Assembly (NCBI GenBank): GCA_021802545.1
Contig: JAJZRS010000007.1
Span: 54,588 to 118,587, forward strand
Source: Pseudomonadota bacterium
GTDB taxonomy: Bacteria; Pseudomonadota; Gammaproteobacteria; Burkholderiales; JABEVD01
Reading direction: 5' to 3'
Length of the DNA: 64,000 bases
Below are positions 1 to 8,650 of the stretch, in pieces. Both the position numbers and the translations under genes were made by a program. The first letter of the stretch is position 1. Each line of letters opens with the position of its first letter. Under the pieces are notes generated by a model, which ran no database searches, was not told the origin of the DNA, and worked only from the letters and a program-made list of their open reading frames with translations.

Positions 1-1
1 C

Positions 2-445
2 ATCATGGCCGCCCTGCTCGCGAAAAGGATGGGCGCAAGGAAGGTGATCGCACTCATCAACCGCAGCGTTTACGTCGATCTCGTCCAGGGCGGAGAAATC
101 GACATCGCCATTTCCCCCTCCCAGGCGACCATCGGCAGCCTGCTCACCCATGTGAGGCGTGCCGACGTCACGGCAGTGCATTCGCTGCGCCGCGGCGCAG
201 CAGAAGCGCTCGAGCTCGTCGCTCACGGCGATGCCAAATCGTCCAGAGTGGTCGGCAGGAGGATCGATGAAATCGACCTTCCTCCGGGGGTGAGCATAGG
301 CGCAATCGTGCGCGAGATGCAGGTGCTCATCGCTCACCGCGATACCGTGATCGAGCAGGACGATCATGTCATCGTCTTCGCCATCAACAAGGAGCTCATC
401 CCCAAGGTCGAAAAGCTGTTCCAGGTCGCGGTGGGATTCTTCTGA
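2..445 (+). CDS. trkA: Trk potassium uptake protein TrkA, C-terminal part (5' end outside window)
   Basis: TrkA is the cytoplasmic NAD-binding gating subunit of the Trk potassium uptake system and sits on the membrane protein TrkH. Only about 147 residues are visible. The frame is open to the left edge, so the start lies upstream; family members are about 455 residues. The visible part covers the end of the second RCK nucleotide-binding half and a complete TrkA_C domain, ending in the strand pattern around [14 protein letters not shown]. The stop overlaps the trkH start by one base (TGATG), so the two are probably co-translated. The identity is secure from family resemblance and from the neighbour. 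Confidence 0.9.
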   Translation: MMAALLAKRMGARKVIALINRSVYVDLVQGGEIDIAISPSQATIGSLLTHVRRADVTAVHSLRRGAAEALELVAHGDAKSSRVVGRRIDEIDLPPGVSIGAIVREMQVLIAHRDTVIEQDDHVIVFAINKELIPKVEKLFQVAVGFF

Positions 446-1902
446 TGCACAAGATACTGTCAGTGGCCCATATTCTCGGCAAGGTCCTGATGGTGTTCAG
501 TCTGACCTATTTCCTGCCCATCCTGACCTCGTTCATCTACCATGACGGGCAGGCGGCCGACTTCGCCAGATCGCTGCTGCTCACGGCCGGATTCGGCGCA
601 CTCATCTGGTACATGACCAAGCATTTCAGACGCGAGATGAAGCCGCGCGATGGATTTCTGCTTGTCGCCTCGACCTGGCTCGGGGTAGGCGCCTTTTCCA
701 CGCTGCCGCTGCTGCAATCGATCCCCGGGCTCTCCTTCACCCACGCCTTCTTCGAATGCGTGTCGGGACTCACGACCACAGGGGCGACCGTGCTCTCGGG
801 GCTCGACAACCTGCCCCAGTCGATCAATCTCTGGCGGCACGAACTCACCTGGATAGGCGGCATGGGCATCATCGTGCTGGCCGTGGCCATCCTCCCCCTG
901 CTCGGCGTGGGCGGCATGCAGCTCTACAAGGCCGAAACCCCGGGCCCCATGAAAGACAGCAAGCTCACGCCGCGCATCACGGAAACCGCGAAGAATCTCT
1001 GGTTCGTCTACTTTCTCATCACCATGGCTTGCATTTTCTCATTGAGGATTGCCGGGATGAGCTGGTTCGATGCAATATGCCATGCCTTTTCCACCATGAG
1101 CCTGGGCGGCTTTTCCACCCACGATGCGAGCATCGGCTATTTCCATTCCCCGGCCATTGAAATCGTCCTGATCATTTTCATGCTGCTCGCCGGAATCAAT
1201 TTCGCAACCCACTTCCTCGCCCTGCGCGGCAGGAACATCAATGTCTATCGGGCAGACAGGGAAGGCATCGCCTTTCTCAAGCTGGTGTTGGGAAGCGCTG
1301 TGGGCATCGCCCTTTTTCTGTGGCACAGCGGGACCTATGGCAGCTTCTGGACGGCATTGCGCCATGCCGCCTTCAATCTCGTTTCCATTGCCACCGATTG
1401 CGGCTTCGCCAGCGTCGACTTCGGCACTTGGCCCATTCTCGCCCCGCTCTGGATGCTCTTTCTGAGCTGCATTTCCGTCAGTTCCGGCTCTACGGGAGGC
1501 GGAATCAAGATGCTCAGAACCATGGTGCTGGTCAAGCAGAGCGAGCGGGAAATGCTGAGGCTACTCCATCCATCCATCATCAACCCCATGAAAATCAACG
1601 GCCAGGTCGTCCAGAACAACGTGGTCTATTCCGTCCTCGGGTTCATCTTCCTCTATTTCATGAGCGTGGTCGTCTTCGTCTTCATGCTTGTCGGAAGCGG
1701 CCTCGACTTCGTCTCCTCCTTCAGCGCAATCATCGCCTGCATCAACAATGCAGGGCCGGGGCTCAACCAGGTGGGTCCCGCTACGACTTACGCTAACCTC
1801 AACGATTTCCAGATATGGGTCTGCATTTCGGCGATGCTGCTCGGCCGCCTCGAAATATTCCCCATCCTGATCCTGTTCACGCCCGCCTTCTGGCGCAAAT
1901 AG
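445..1902 (+). CDS. trkH: Trk potassium uptake protein TrkH
   Basis: This is the membrane pore subunit of the Trk K+ uptake system, 485 residues, which is normal for the family. It shows the expected four pore-loop repeats: TTTGAT near residue 110, SLGGFST, TDCGFAS and NNAGPGL, whose glycines form the selectivity filter. Hydrophobic helices surround each loop. The start overlaps the trkA stop, so the two proteins should be made together. The charged N-terminal end and loop spacing match TrkH better than the sodium-linked KtrB branch, because TrkA/TrkH are adjacent and the protein is longer than KtrB. No terminator is visible in the short gap before the next gene. Confidence 0.95.
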   Translation: MHKILSVAHILGKVLMVFSLTYFLPILTSFIYHDGQAADFARSLLLTAGFGALIWYMTKHFRREMKPRDGFLLVASTWLGVGAFSTLPLLQSIPGLSFTHAFFECVSGLTTTGATVLSGLDNLPQSINLWRHELTWIGGMGIIVLAVAILPLLGVGGMQLYKAETPGPMKDSKLTPRITETAKNLWFVYFLITMACIFSLRIAGMSWFDAICHAFSTMSLGGFSTHDASIGYFHSPAIEIVLIIFMLLAGINFATHFLALRGRNINVYRADREGIAFLKLVLGSAVGIALFLWHSGTYGSFWTALRHAAFNLVSIATDCGFASVDFGTWPILAPLWMLFLSCISVSSGSTGGGIKMLRTMVLVKQSEREMLRLLHPSIINPMKINGQVVQNNVVYSVLGFIFLYFMSVVVFVFMLVGSGLDFVSSFSAIIACINNAGPGLNQVGPATTYANLNDFQIWVCISAMLLGRLEIFPILILFTPAFWRK

Positions 1903-1914
1903 CAAATTGCGAAG

Positions 1915-1929
1915 TGCTACAATGTAGCA
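1915..1929 (+). promoter_or_regulatory. Perfect hairpin abutting the yqgE start codon
   Basis: The arms TGCTAC and GTAGCA (6 bp, loop AAT) end on the base immediately before the ATG at 1930. No Shine-Dalgarno sequence is seen between the hairpin and the start. In an mRNA this stem would cover the initiation region, or the message might be read leaderless or by coupling to trkH. The function is inferred only from position. Confidence 0.4.
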
Positions 1930-2490
1930 ATGAGCAGCCTCGACCTTACCGACCATTTCCTGATCGCCATGCCCGGCATGATGGACCCGATATTTTCAAA
2001 GTGCCTGCTGTACATCTGCGAGCACCATGAACAGGGCGCGCTCGGTGTCGTGGTGAACCGCCCCATCGCCATGAACCTGGCCACCCTGCTTTCGGAACTG
2101 GGCATGGAGGCATCGAGCCCGGAATCTGAAAACATTCCCATCTATTTCGGCGGGCCGGTCGAAATGGAAAGGGGCTTCATCCTGCACGAGCCTGTCGGAC
2201 AATGGCAGTCGACCATATCCGTCACGCAAAACATGGGCCTCACGACGTCCAGGGACATCCTCGAGTCGCTCGGCAAGGATATGCAACCGGAGCATGTTCT
2301 GATCGCGCTCGGCTATTCCGGCTGGGCGCCGGGACAGCTCGAGCATGAACTGAGCCAGAATGCCTGGCTCACCACGAAAGCGTCCCTGGGTGTCATTTTC
2401 GAAACCCCGCCTGAAGAACGCCTCCCCGCCACGCTCAGGATGATGGGCATAGACTGGGCCCAACTCAGCGAATCTGCCGGGCATGGCTGA
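1930..2490 (+). CDS. yqgE: YqgE/AlgH family protein (UPF0301)
   Basis: This is a 186-residue protein of the YqgE/AlgH family, a conserved protein of unclear biochemical role often found beside ruvX. The N-terminus has the family signature: HFLIAMPGM, then a Cys-containing strand LYICEH and GVVVNRP, with FGGPVE further on. The start is chosen because these residues line up with the usual beginning of the family, although there is no good ribosome-binding site and a perfect hairpin ends at the ATG. The last 8 bases overlap ruvX. The AlgH name comes from an alginate regulator in Pseudomonas and should not be taken to imply alginate control here. Confidence 0.9.
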   Translation: MSSLDLTDHFLIAMPGMMDPIFSKCLLYICEHHEQGALGVVVNRPIAMNLATLLSELGMEASSPESENIPIYFGGPVEMERGFILHEPVGQWQSTISVTQNMGLTTSRDILESLGKDMQPEHVLIALGYSGWAPGQLEHELSQNAWLTTKASLGVIFETPPEERLPATLRMMGIDWAQLSESAGHG

Positions 2491-2917
2491 AGTACTCGCT
2501 TTCGATTTCGGAGCGAAAAGAATAGGCGTTGCGCTCGGCAACACTGAGATCGGAACGGCGCATCCGCTTGCAACCATTGCCTGGGAAAAAAAATCGGAAT
2601 GCTTTTCCGCGATCGACCTGTTGATCAAGGAGTGGCAACCCGCCCTTCTCGTGGTAGGATTGCCACTGTCGATGGACGGTAGCGAACACGAACTCACCCG
2701 GCTATCGAGGCTTTTTGCGAGAAGACTGGCGGCACGCTATGAATTGCCTATAGAATTCGTGGACGAGCGCCTGAGTTCGTTCGCAGCGGAAGAAGCCCTG
2801 AAAGAAGCCGGCGTCTCTGGAAGAGCGCAGAAAGCGCATGTCGACCAAGTCGCCGCGCAATGCCTGCTGCAGGCTTACCTGGAGGAAAGCAAACGTGGAA
2901 TTGCCCAGGGCCAGTGA
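2483..2917 (+). CDS. ruvX: Holliday junction resolvase-like / pre-16S rRNA nuclease RuvX (YqgF)
   Basis: This is a 144-residue RNase H-fold protein of the YqgF/RuvX family, which matures the 5' end of 16S rRNA and was earlier predicted to be a Holliday junction resolvase. It opens with the family strand FDFGAKRIGVALG carrying the first acidic residue, has VVGLPLSMDG in the middle and ends with FVDERLSSFAAEEAL, which carries the second catalytic acidic site. The start overlaps the yqgE end by 8 bases. The 3' end overlaps the chosen start of pyrR by 23 bases, making a tightly packed, probably coupled cluster with the pyrimidine genes. Confidence 0.93.
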   Translation: MAEVLAFDFGAKRIGVALGNTEIGTAHPLATIAWEKKSECFSAIDLLIKEWQPALLVVGLPLSMDGSEHELTRLSRLFARRLAARYELPIEFVDERLSSFAAEEALKEAGVSGRAQKAHVDQVAAQCLLQAYLEESKRGIAQGQ

Positions 2918-3398
2918 CATTCTGGGAACCCTAGCAGAATCCATCCGGAACAAGTTGACGGAGGATACGGTGCTGGTCGGAATCCACACGGGAGGGGCCT
3001 GGATCGCCGAAGCGCTGCATCGCATGCTCGGCTTATCCACGCCGCTCGGCATGCTGGACATCTCCTTCTATCGCGACGATTTCGAGCAGATCGGCCTGCA
3101 TCCCGAAGTCAAGCCTTCAGACATCCCTTTCGATGTGGACGGGGCCGACATCCTGCTCGTCGACGATGTGCTCTACACGGGGCGCACGGTGAGGGCGGCG
3201 ATCAACGAGCTTTTCGATTACGGCCGGCCGGCCAGGATCAGGCTCGCCGTGCTCGTCGACAGAGGGGGGCGGGAATTGCCCATCGAACCGACCTTTTCGG
3301 GGTTCCACCTGGATCTCGACAGGCCGATCGATCTGTTGCGCAACGAGAATGGAGAACTGGAGCTCAGACTGAGGGGACATGCAAAGACAGATCAATAA
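2895..3398 (+). CDS. pyrR: PyrR bifunctional pyr regulator / uracil phosphoribosyltransferase
   Basis: This is a type I phosphoribosyltransferase of about 167 residues. PyrR converts uracil and PRPP to UMP and in some bacteria also binds pyr mRNA. The PRPP-binding motif is clear: [13 protein letters not shown], followed by [16 protein letters not shown]. The GTG at 2895 is chosen because GGAGGA lies 8 bases upstream and because [10 protein letters not shown] fits the normal N-terminus; a longer reading from 2838 would extend deep into ruvX. The gene overlaps ruvX and the pyrB start. An RNA attenuator of the Bacillus kind is not visible, so a regulatory role here is unproven and the enzyme role is safer. 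Confidence 0.88.
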   Translation: MELPRASDILGTLAESIRNKLTEDTVLVGIHTGGAWIAEALHRMLGLSTPLGMLDISFYRDDFEQIGLHPEVKPSDIPFDVDGADILLVDDVLYTGRTVRAAINELFDYGRPARIRLAVLVDRGGRELPIEPTFSGFHLDLDRPIDLLRNENGELELRLRGHAKTDQ

Positions 3399-4323
3399 GA
3401 ACGGTGAGCTGCAACACCTTTTGACCATCGAAGGCCTGCCCCCATCGATGCTCCATCACATCCTCGATACGGCCGAGTCTTTCGTCAGCGTTACCGAAAG
3501 GGAAGTCAAGAAGGTGCCGCTGCTGCGCGGAAAGGCCATCTTCAACCTGTTCTTCGAGCCGAGCACGAGGACCCGGACCACTTTCGAGATTGCCGCGAAA
3601 AGGCTTTCCGCAGACGTCATCAATCTCAATATCAGCGCCTCTTCCCAAAGCAAGGGGGAGACCCTGCTCGACACGGTCAACAATCTCTCGGCGATGCATG
3701 CGGACATGTTCATCGTGAGGCACGCCATGAGCGGCGCGGCCCATCTGATCGCCGACCATGTCGCGCCCGAAATCCACGTGATCAACGCAGGCGACGGCCG
3801 CCATGCCCACCCCACGCAAGCCCTGCTCGACATGTACACGATCAGGCATTTCAAGCGCCATTTCCACGAACTGAAGGTGGCAATCGTCGGCGACATCATG
3901 CATTCCCGCGTGGCGCGCTCGCAGATCCACGCGCTCACCACCCTCGGCGTCCCGGAAGTCCGGGTGATCGCGCCCAAAACCCTGCTTCCCAAAGGCGTGG
4001 AACATCTCGGCGTGCATCCCTATCACGACTTGGCCAAGGGGCTGAAGGACGTGGACGTGCTGCTGATGCTGAGGCTGCAGAATGAACGAATGCAGGGCGC
4101 GCTGCTGCCGAGCGCGCAGGAATATTTCAAGTATTACGGCCTCACCCCGGAGAAGCTTGCGCTCGCCAAGCCCGACGCCATCGTCATGCACCCGGGCCCC
4201 ATGAACAGGGGAATCGAAATCGATTCAGCCGTCGCCGACGGCCCGCAATCGGTCATCCTGCCTCAGGTGACCTTCGGCATCGCCGTGCGCATGGCGGTCA
4301 TGAGCATACTCGCCGGAAGCTGA
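3379..4323 (+). CDS. pyrB: Aspartate carbamoyltransferase catalytic subunit
   Basis: This enzyme joins carbamoyl phosphate and aspartate to give carbamoyl aspartate, the committed step of pyrimidine synthesis in the cytoplasm. The 314 residues are a typical length. The carbamoyl phosphate loop STRTR is at about 62-66, and [13 protein letters not shown] residues follow as SQSKGET. The HPTQAL motif is near residue 140 and HPGPMNRG is near the C-terminus. The start lies inside the last 20 bases of pyrR. The gene is followed after 2 bases by an inactive dihydroorotase, the arrangement known as pyrBC' from Pseudomonas, in which the pseudo-enzyme is needed to assemble active ATCase. No separate pyrI regulatory subunit is nearby. 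Confidence 0.96.
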   Translation: MQRQINKNGELQHLLTIEGLPPSMLHHILDTAESFVSVTEREVKKVPLLRGKAIFNLFFEPSTRTRTTFEIAAKRLSADVINLNISASSQSKGETLLDTVNNLSAMHADMFIVRHAMSGAAHLIADHVAPEIHVINAGDGRHAHPTQALLDMYTIRHFKRHFHELKVAIVGDIMHSRVARSQIHALTTLGVPEVRVIAPKTLLPKGVEHLGVHPYHDLAKGLKDVDVLLMLRLQNERMQGALLPSAQEYFKYYGLTPEKLALAKPDAIVMHPGPMNRGIEIDSAVADGPQSVILPQVTFGIAVRMAVMSILAGS

Positions 4324-4325
4324 AC

Positions 4326-5606
4326 ATGAAGATCCACATCAAGAACGGCCGCATCGTCGATCCAAAAAACCGCACGGACAGAGCTGCGGATATTTTCATC
4401 GCGGCGGGCAAGGTGGTCTCCATCGGAGAAGCGCCGCAGGGCTTTCATGCCAACCAGGAAATCGATGCGCAAGGCCTCGTCGTCTGCCCCGGACTCGTCG
4501 ATCTGGCCGCGCGGCTCAGAGAACCCGGATACGAATACCGCGCAACCCTCGAATCGGAAATGGAGGCAGCGATCGCAGGCGGCATCACTTCCCTTTCCTG
4601 TCCGCCCGATACCGATCCGCCTCTCGACGAACCCGGACTTGTCGAGATGCTGAAATTCAGGGCGAGGAGCCTGAACCAGGCCCACGTGTTCCCTGTCGGG
4701 GCGCTGACCCAGGGCCTCAAGGGGGAAAACCTCACCGAAATGGCCGAACTCAGGGATGCCGGATGCATGGCGTTCAGCCATGCAGACAGGCCGCTCGACA
4801 ACGCGCTGGTGATGATGCGGGCGATGCAGTACGCAGCAACTTTCGACCTCTCAGTCTGGCTGAGGGCGCAGGATGCGAGCCTCTCGAGAATAGGCGTGGC
4901 TCACGAAGGCGAGGTGGCAACGAGACTCGGGTTGCCCGGAATCCCGACCTGCGCTGAAACGATTGCGCTTTCGAAAATCCTTCATCTCGCCAGGGAAACC
5001 GGCGCCAGGATCCACATTTGCCGCATCTCGAGCGCGGAAGGGGTGGACATGCTCAGACAGGCAAAGAAGGACGGCCTTCCGGTCACCTGCGACGTGTCGA
5101 TGAACCACCTGCACTTATCCGAAATCGATATCGGCTTCTTCAACTCGCACTGCCATCTGATCCCCCCCTTGAGAAGCGGAAGGGACAGGGACGCATTGCG
5201 TCGCGGCCTGAAGGATGGCGTGATCGACGCGGTCTGCTCTGACCATTGCCCGGTCGACGACGACGCGAAGCTGCTTCCCTTTGCCGAAGCAGAAGCCGGA
5301 GCGACAGGGCTCGAACTGCTGCTTCCCCTGGTCCTGAAGTGGGCCGAAGAATCGAAAATCCCGCTCGCCGATGCGCTATCCAGAATCACTTCTCTTCCCG
5401 CGGCCATCATCGGCATCGATTCGGGGGGCATTGCTCCGGGAGATTCGGCCGATCTGTGTCTCTTCGACCCCAACGACTACTGGATGGTCGAGGCAAAATC
5501 CCTCAAGAGCCAGGGAAAGAATACGCCTTTTCTCGGCCTCGAGCTGAGAGGCCGGGTGAAATACACGCTCGTGGGCGGCCATGTCGTCTTCAAGGCGAAT
5601 TCGTGA
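4326..5606 (+). CDS. pyrC': Inactive dihydroorotase homologue PyrC' (PyrX)
   Basis: The 426 residues have the amidohydrolase fold of dihydroorotase. The metal-binding His-x-His of the first strand is missing: where active enzymes read DxHxHxREPG this protein reads DLAARLREPG (residues 59-68), with A61 and R63 in place of the two histidines. Later parts such as CPPDTDP, NHLHLSE and SDHCP remain recognisable. In Pseudomonas an equivalent pseudo-dihydroorotase forms the ATCase complex with PyrB, and the immediate position after pyrB argues for the same role here. A true PyrC should be encoded elsewhere in the genome. Annotation pipelines will probably call this plain dihydroorotase. Confidence 0.9.
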   Translation: MKIHIKNGRIVDPKNRTDRAADIFIAAGKVVSIGEAPQGFHANQEIDAQGLVVCPGLVDLAARLREPGYEYRATLESEMEAAIAGGITSLSCPPDTDPPLDEPGLVEMLKFRARSLNQAHVFPVGALTQGLKGENLTEMAELRDAGCMAFSHADRPLDNALVMMRAMQYAATFDLSVWLRAQDASLSRIGVAHEGEVATRLGLPGIPTCAETIALSKILHLARETGARIHICRISSAEGVDMLRQAKKDGLPVTCDVSMNHLHLSEIDIGFFNSHCHLIPPLRSGRDRDALRRGLKDGVIDAVCSDHCPVDDDAKLLPFAEAEAGATGLELLLPLVLKWAEESKIPLADALSRITSLPAAIIGIDSGGIAPGDSADLCLFDPNDYWMVEAKSLKSQGKNTPFLGLELRGRVKYTLVGGHVVFKANS

Positions 5607-6370
5607 AGATTGCCACATGGAACGTCAACTCTCTCAAAGTGAGGCTTCCTCATGTGCTCGAATGGCTGGAAGCCAACGAGCCTGACGTGCTTTGCCTGCA
5701 GGAAACCAAGCTCACCGACGAAAACTTTCCCATTGAGCCTATCCGCGCGGCCGGCTATGACGCGCTCTACTCTGGACAGAAAACCTACAATGGCGTGGCC
5801 ATACTGAGCAGGCACCCCTTTTCCGAAAGGACGGACGGGATACCCGGTTTCGAAGACGAGCAGAAGCGGGTGCTCTCCGCGACAGTGAGCGGCATCCGGA
5901 TCATCTGCGCCTATGTTCCGAACGGAGAATCGCTGGATTCAGCAAAATTCCCGTACAAACTGAAATGGCTGGAGGCTTTCTCCGCTTGGCTGAAAGAAGA
6001 ACTCGTTCATCATTCGCATATGGCGGTCCTCGGCGACTACAACATCGCGCCCGAAGACCGGGACGTGCATGACCCCAAAGCCTGGGAAGGCAGCGTTTTG
6101 GTAAGCCCGGAAGAAAGAGCCGCTTTTTCCAGGGTTCTGGGTCTCGGATTCAGGGACAGCTTCAGATTGTTCGACCAGGAAGACAAATCCTTCACTTGGT
6201 GGGACTACAGGATGAATGCATTCCGCCGTAATATGGGGTTGAGGATAGACCATATCCTCCTGAGCGATGCGCTCGCGGAAAAATGCATCAGCTGCAGCAT
6301 AGACCGGTTGCCGAGAAAGCTGGAACGGCCCTCGGACCACACGCCGGTCATTGCGGAGGTAATAATGTGA
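5603..6370 (+). CDS. xthA: Exodeoxyribonuclease III
   Basis: This is a 255-residue AP endonuclease / 3'-5' exonuclease of the ExoIII family, acting in base excision repair. Catalytic residues are in place: N7 (TWNVNS), E34 (LQETK), the Tyr of CAYVPNG, D and N of LGDYNIAP, and the final SDHTPV. A GTG start at 5603 overlaps the pyrC' stop (GTGA) and gives the exact usual N-terminus; the longer open frame from 5246 runs through pyrC' and is not real. The gene again overlaps its downstream neighbour by four bases, so it belongs to the same chain of coupled genes. Confidence 0.95.
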   Translation: MKIATWNVNSLKVRLPHVLEWLEANEPDVLCLQETKLTDENFPIEPIRAAGYDALYSGQKTYNGVAILSRHPFSERTDGIPGFEDEQKRVLSATVSGIRIICAYVPNGESLDSAKFPYKLKWLEAFSAWLKEELVHHSHMAVLGDYNIAPEDRDVHDPKAWEGSVLVSPEERAAFSRVLGLGFRDSFRLFDQEDKSFTWWDYRMNAFRRNMGLRIDHILLSDALAEKCISCSIDRLPRKLERPSDHTPVIAEVIM

Positions 6371-7260
6371 CCGGAAAAAGCATCAACGAATGGGTTGTCC
6401 GTCTGACCCAAAGCGATCTGCCCGTTCTGAGAAGAACGGCAAAGGAGATCGAGCGGCTCAGAAAGATCGAGGACAGGATCACCGCCAAGGACATTTCCGT
6501 AATCGTGCTGCATGACCCGATGATGACCATCAAGGTGCTGCGCTTCATCGAGTCCAGAAGGAAGGCGGGAAGCTCTGAAATCACCACCATCTCGCACGCC
6601 CTCATGATGATGGGGACAGGCTCGTTCTTCGATCATTTCTCTTCCTTCACCACCATCGAAGATCTGCTCGCAGACAAGCCGGACGCCCTCTACGGCATGC
6701 TCTCCGTCGTAAGCCGAGGCAGGCACGCGGCGATCTATGCGCAGGACTGGTCGCTCATGAGGCACGACCTGGAATCGGATGAGGTGACCATCGCAGCTCT
6801 CTTGCACGACATGGCGGAAATGCTGCTCTGGTGCTATCTTCCCGACGAACTGATCGAAATCAGGCGAAGGATGATGCGCGACTCGGCATTGAGGAGCACG
6901 GACACCCAGATGGCCGTTCTGGGCTTCGATCTCAAGAAGCTCCAGACGCTGCTCGCTGCGATGTGGAAGCTGCCTGCGCTCCTGCGCTCCCTGATGGATT
7001 CGAACCAGGCAAAACATCCCAGGGTGATCAATGTGACATTGGCGGCTTCCTTGGCCAGGCATTCCGCGCACGGCTGGTACAATGCAGCCCTGCCCGACGA
7101 TTTCGCGGCAATCAAGGAATTCCTGGGCATGGGCGCCGAGAACATGATGGAATACATCAACCGGAACGTGCTTGTCGCCGCGAGGGAATGGCGTTGGTAC
7201 AATTTGCGGCCGGCAGCGGCCTGGCTGCCCATGCTTCCAGGAGAATGGCCCGTCGAATAG
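6367..7260 (+). CDS. HDOD domain protein
   Basis: This 297-residue cytoplasmic protein carries an HDOD domain, a non-catalytic relative of HD hydrolases common in bacterial signalling. Recognisable parts are the N-terminal LPVLRRTAKEI, then VIVLHDPMMTIKVLRFI, the AAIYAQDW segment and AALLHDMAEMLLW, which corresponds to the degenerate HD helix. The start is the GTG at 6367, overlapping the xthA stop (GTGA); the longer frame from 6283 would run inside xthA. The gene ends exactly where ntrC ends on the other strand, with no bases between the two stop codons. A specific function is not known; its coupling to xthA is the main clue. Confidence 0.85.
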   Translation: MTGKSINEWVVRLTQSDLPVLRRTAKEIERLRKIEDRITAKDISVIVLHDPMMTIKVLRFIESRRKAGSSEITTISHALMMMGTGSFFDHFSSFTTIEDLLADKPDALYGMLSVVSRGRHAAIYAQDWSLMRHDLESDEVTIAALLHDMAEMLLWCYLPDELIEIRRRMMRDSALRSTDTQMAVLGFDLKKLQTLLAAMWKLPALLRSLMDSNQAKHPRVINVTLAASLARHSAHGWYNAALPDDFAAIKEFLGMGAENMMEYINRNVLVAAREWRWYNLRPAAAWLPMLPGEWPVE

Positions 7261-8649
7261 TCAGGCTTCTTCCAGGCCGAGCTCCTGTATCTTCCTCGTC
7301 AGCGTGTTTCTGCCCAGTCCGAGCAGTGTCGCCGCCTCGATCCTGCGCCCCCCGGTATGGCGCAATGCCCTGAGTATCAGCGTCTTCTCGAAAAGCGGGG
7401 TCAATCTTTCCATGATCGAAGTCTCCCCCCTGCCGATCCAGAAATCCGCTTCGCTGGCCAAGGCATCGACCCAGCTTTCAGGGCCTGCCGAAGGCGTTTC
7501 GCTCTTCAATTCCTGTGGCAGGTCATTGACGTCGACGTTCTGCCCTGGCGCCATGACGGTCAACCAATGGCACAGGTTCTCGAGTTGCCTCACGTTTCCC
7601 GGGAAGTCGAGCGCGCTGATGTAGGTGATGGCCGAGTCGGAAAGTTTCTTGACCTCGACGCCGAGCTCCTTCGCGCTCTTTTGAAGGAAAAACTTGGCAA
7701 GCAGCTCGATGTCCTCGCGCCGCTCGCGTAGGGGCGGCAGCTTCAGCCTGATGACGTTCAGCCTGTGAAAAAGATCTTCCCTGAAGAGTCCCTGCTTCAC
7801 CCTGTTTTCGAGATCCTGGTGGGTCGCTGCGATGACCCTGATGTTCGCCTTGATGGGCTGATGGCCGCCTACGCGGTAGAAATGACCGTCGGACAGGACA
7901 CGCAGCAGCCGCGTCTGAAGATCGGCCGGCATGTCGCCTATTTCGTCGAGGAACAGCGTGCCGCCTTCCGCCTGCTCGAATCGCCCGCGCCGCATCGCCT
8001 GCGCGCCGGTGAAAGCGCCCTTCTCGTGGCCGAACAGCTCGGATTCAAGCAGATCCTTCGGGATCGCTGCGGTGTTGATCGCGACAAAAGGCTTGCCGGC
8101 TCTAGGGCTGTGCCTGTGCAGCGCGTGCGCGACGAGCTCCTTCCCCGTTCCGGATTCTCCCGTGATCAGGACAGTGGCATGGGATTGGGAAAGCCTGCCG
8201 ATCGCCCTGAATATGCCCTGCATGGAGGCCGCCTTGCCCAGGATTTCGGGCGTGCTGAAACTCTCTTCGGGTGCGCCGCCCACTTTCGTGCTCTCCTCGA
8301 GCGCACGGCGTATCAGCTGGATCGTATGATCCACGTCGAACGGTTTGGGAAGATATTCGAAGGCGCCGCCCTGAAACGCTGAAACCGCGCTTTCCAGATC
8401 GGAATAGGCGGTCATGATGATGACGGGAAGATCCGGGTTCCTCGACTTGAGCGCCTGCAGAAGATCAAGCCCTGAACCGCCCGGCATCTGGATGTCGCTG
8501 ACGACCACCTGGGGTTTCTGGGTCATCGACGCATCGAGCGCTTCCCTTGCCGAAGAGAATATTTTGAAGTCGATGCCCTCGCGGCTCAATGCCTTTTCGA
8601 ATACCCAGCGTATGGAGGGATCATCGTCGATTATCCAGACAGGATTCAT
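7261..8649 (-). CDS. ntrC: Nitrogen regulator NtrC (sigma54 activator)
   Basis: This 462-residue response regulator activates sigma54 RNA polymerase at nitrogen genes. It has an N-terminal receiver with phospho-acceptor D52 (VVSDIQMPG), then an AAA+ domain with Walker A GESGTGKE, the sigma54-contact loop GAFTGA and the DEIGDMP Walker B region. A Fis-type helix-turn-helix ([19 protein letters not shown]) ends the protein. It lies one base after ntrB on the same strand, behind glnA and a DUF4124 gene, which identifies it as NtrC rather than another family member. The sigma54 promoter found upstream of glnA is its expected target. Confidence 0.96.
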   Translation of the reverse strand: MNPVWIIDDDPSIRWVFEKALSREGIDFKIFSSAREALDASMTQKPQVVVSDIQMPGGSGLDLLQALKSRNPDLPVIIMTAYSDLESAVSAFQGGAFEYLPKPFDVDHTIQLIRRALEESTKVGGAPEESFSTPEILGKAASMQGIFRAIGRLSQSHATVLITGESGTGKELVAHALHRHSPRAGKPFVAINTAAIPKDLLESELFGHEKGAFTGAQAMRRGRFEQAEGGTLFLDEIGDMPADLQTRLLRVLSDGHFYRVGGHQPIKANIRVIAATHQDLENRVKQGLFREDLFHRLNVIRLKLPPLRERREDIELLAKFFLQKSAKELGVEVKKLSDSAITYISALDFPGNVRQLENLCHWLTVMAPGQNVDVNDLPQELKSETPSAGPESWVDALASEADFWIGRGETSIMERLTPLFEKTLILRALRHTGGRRIEAATLLGLGRNTLTRKIQELGLEEA

Positions 8650-8650
8650 G

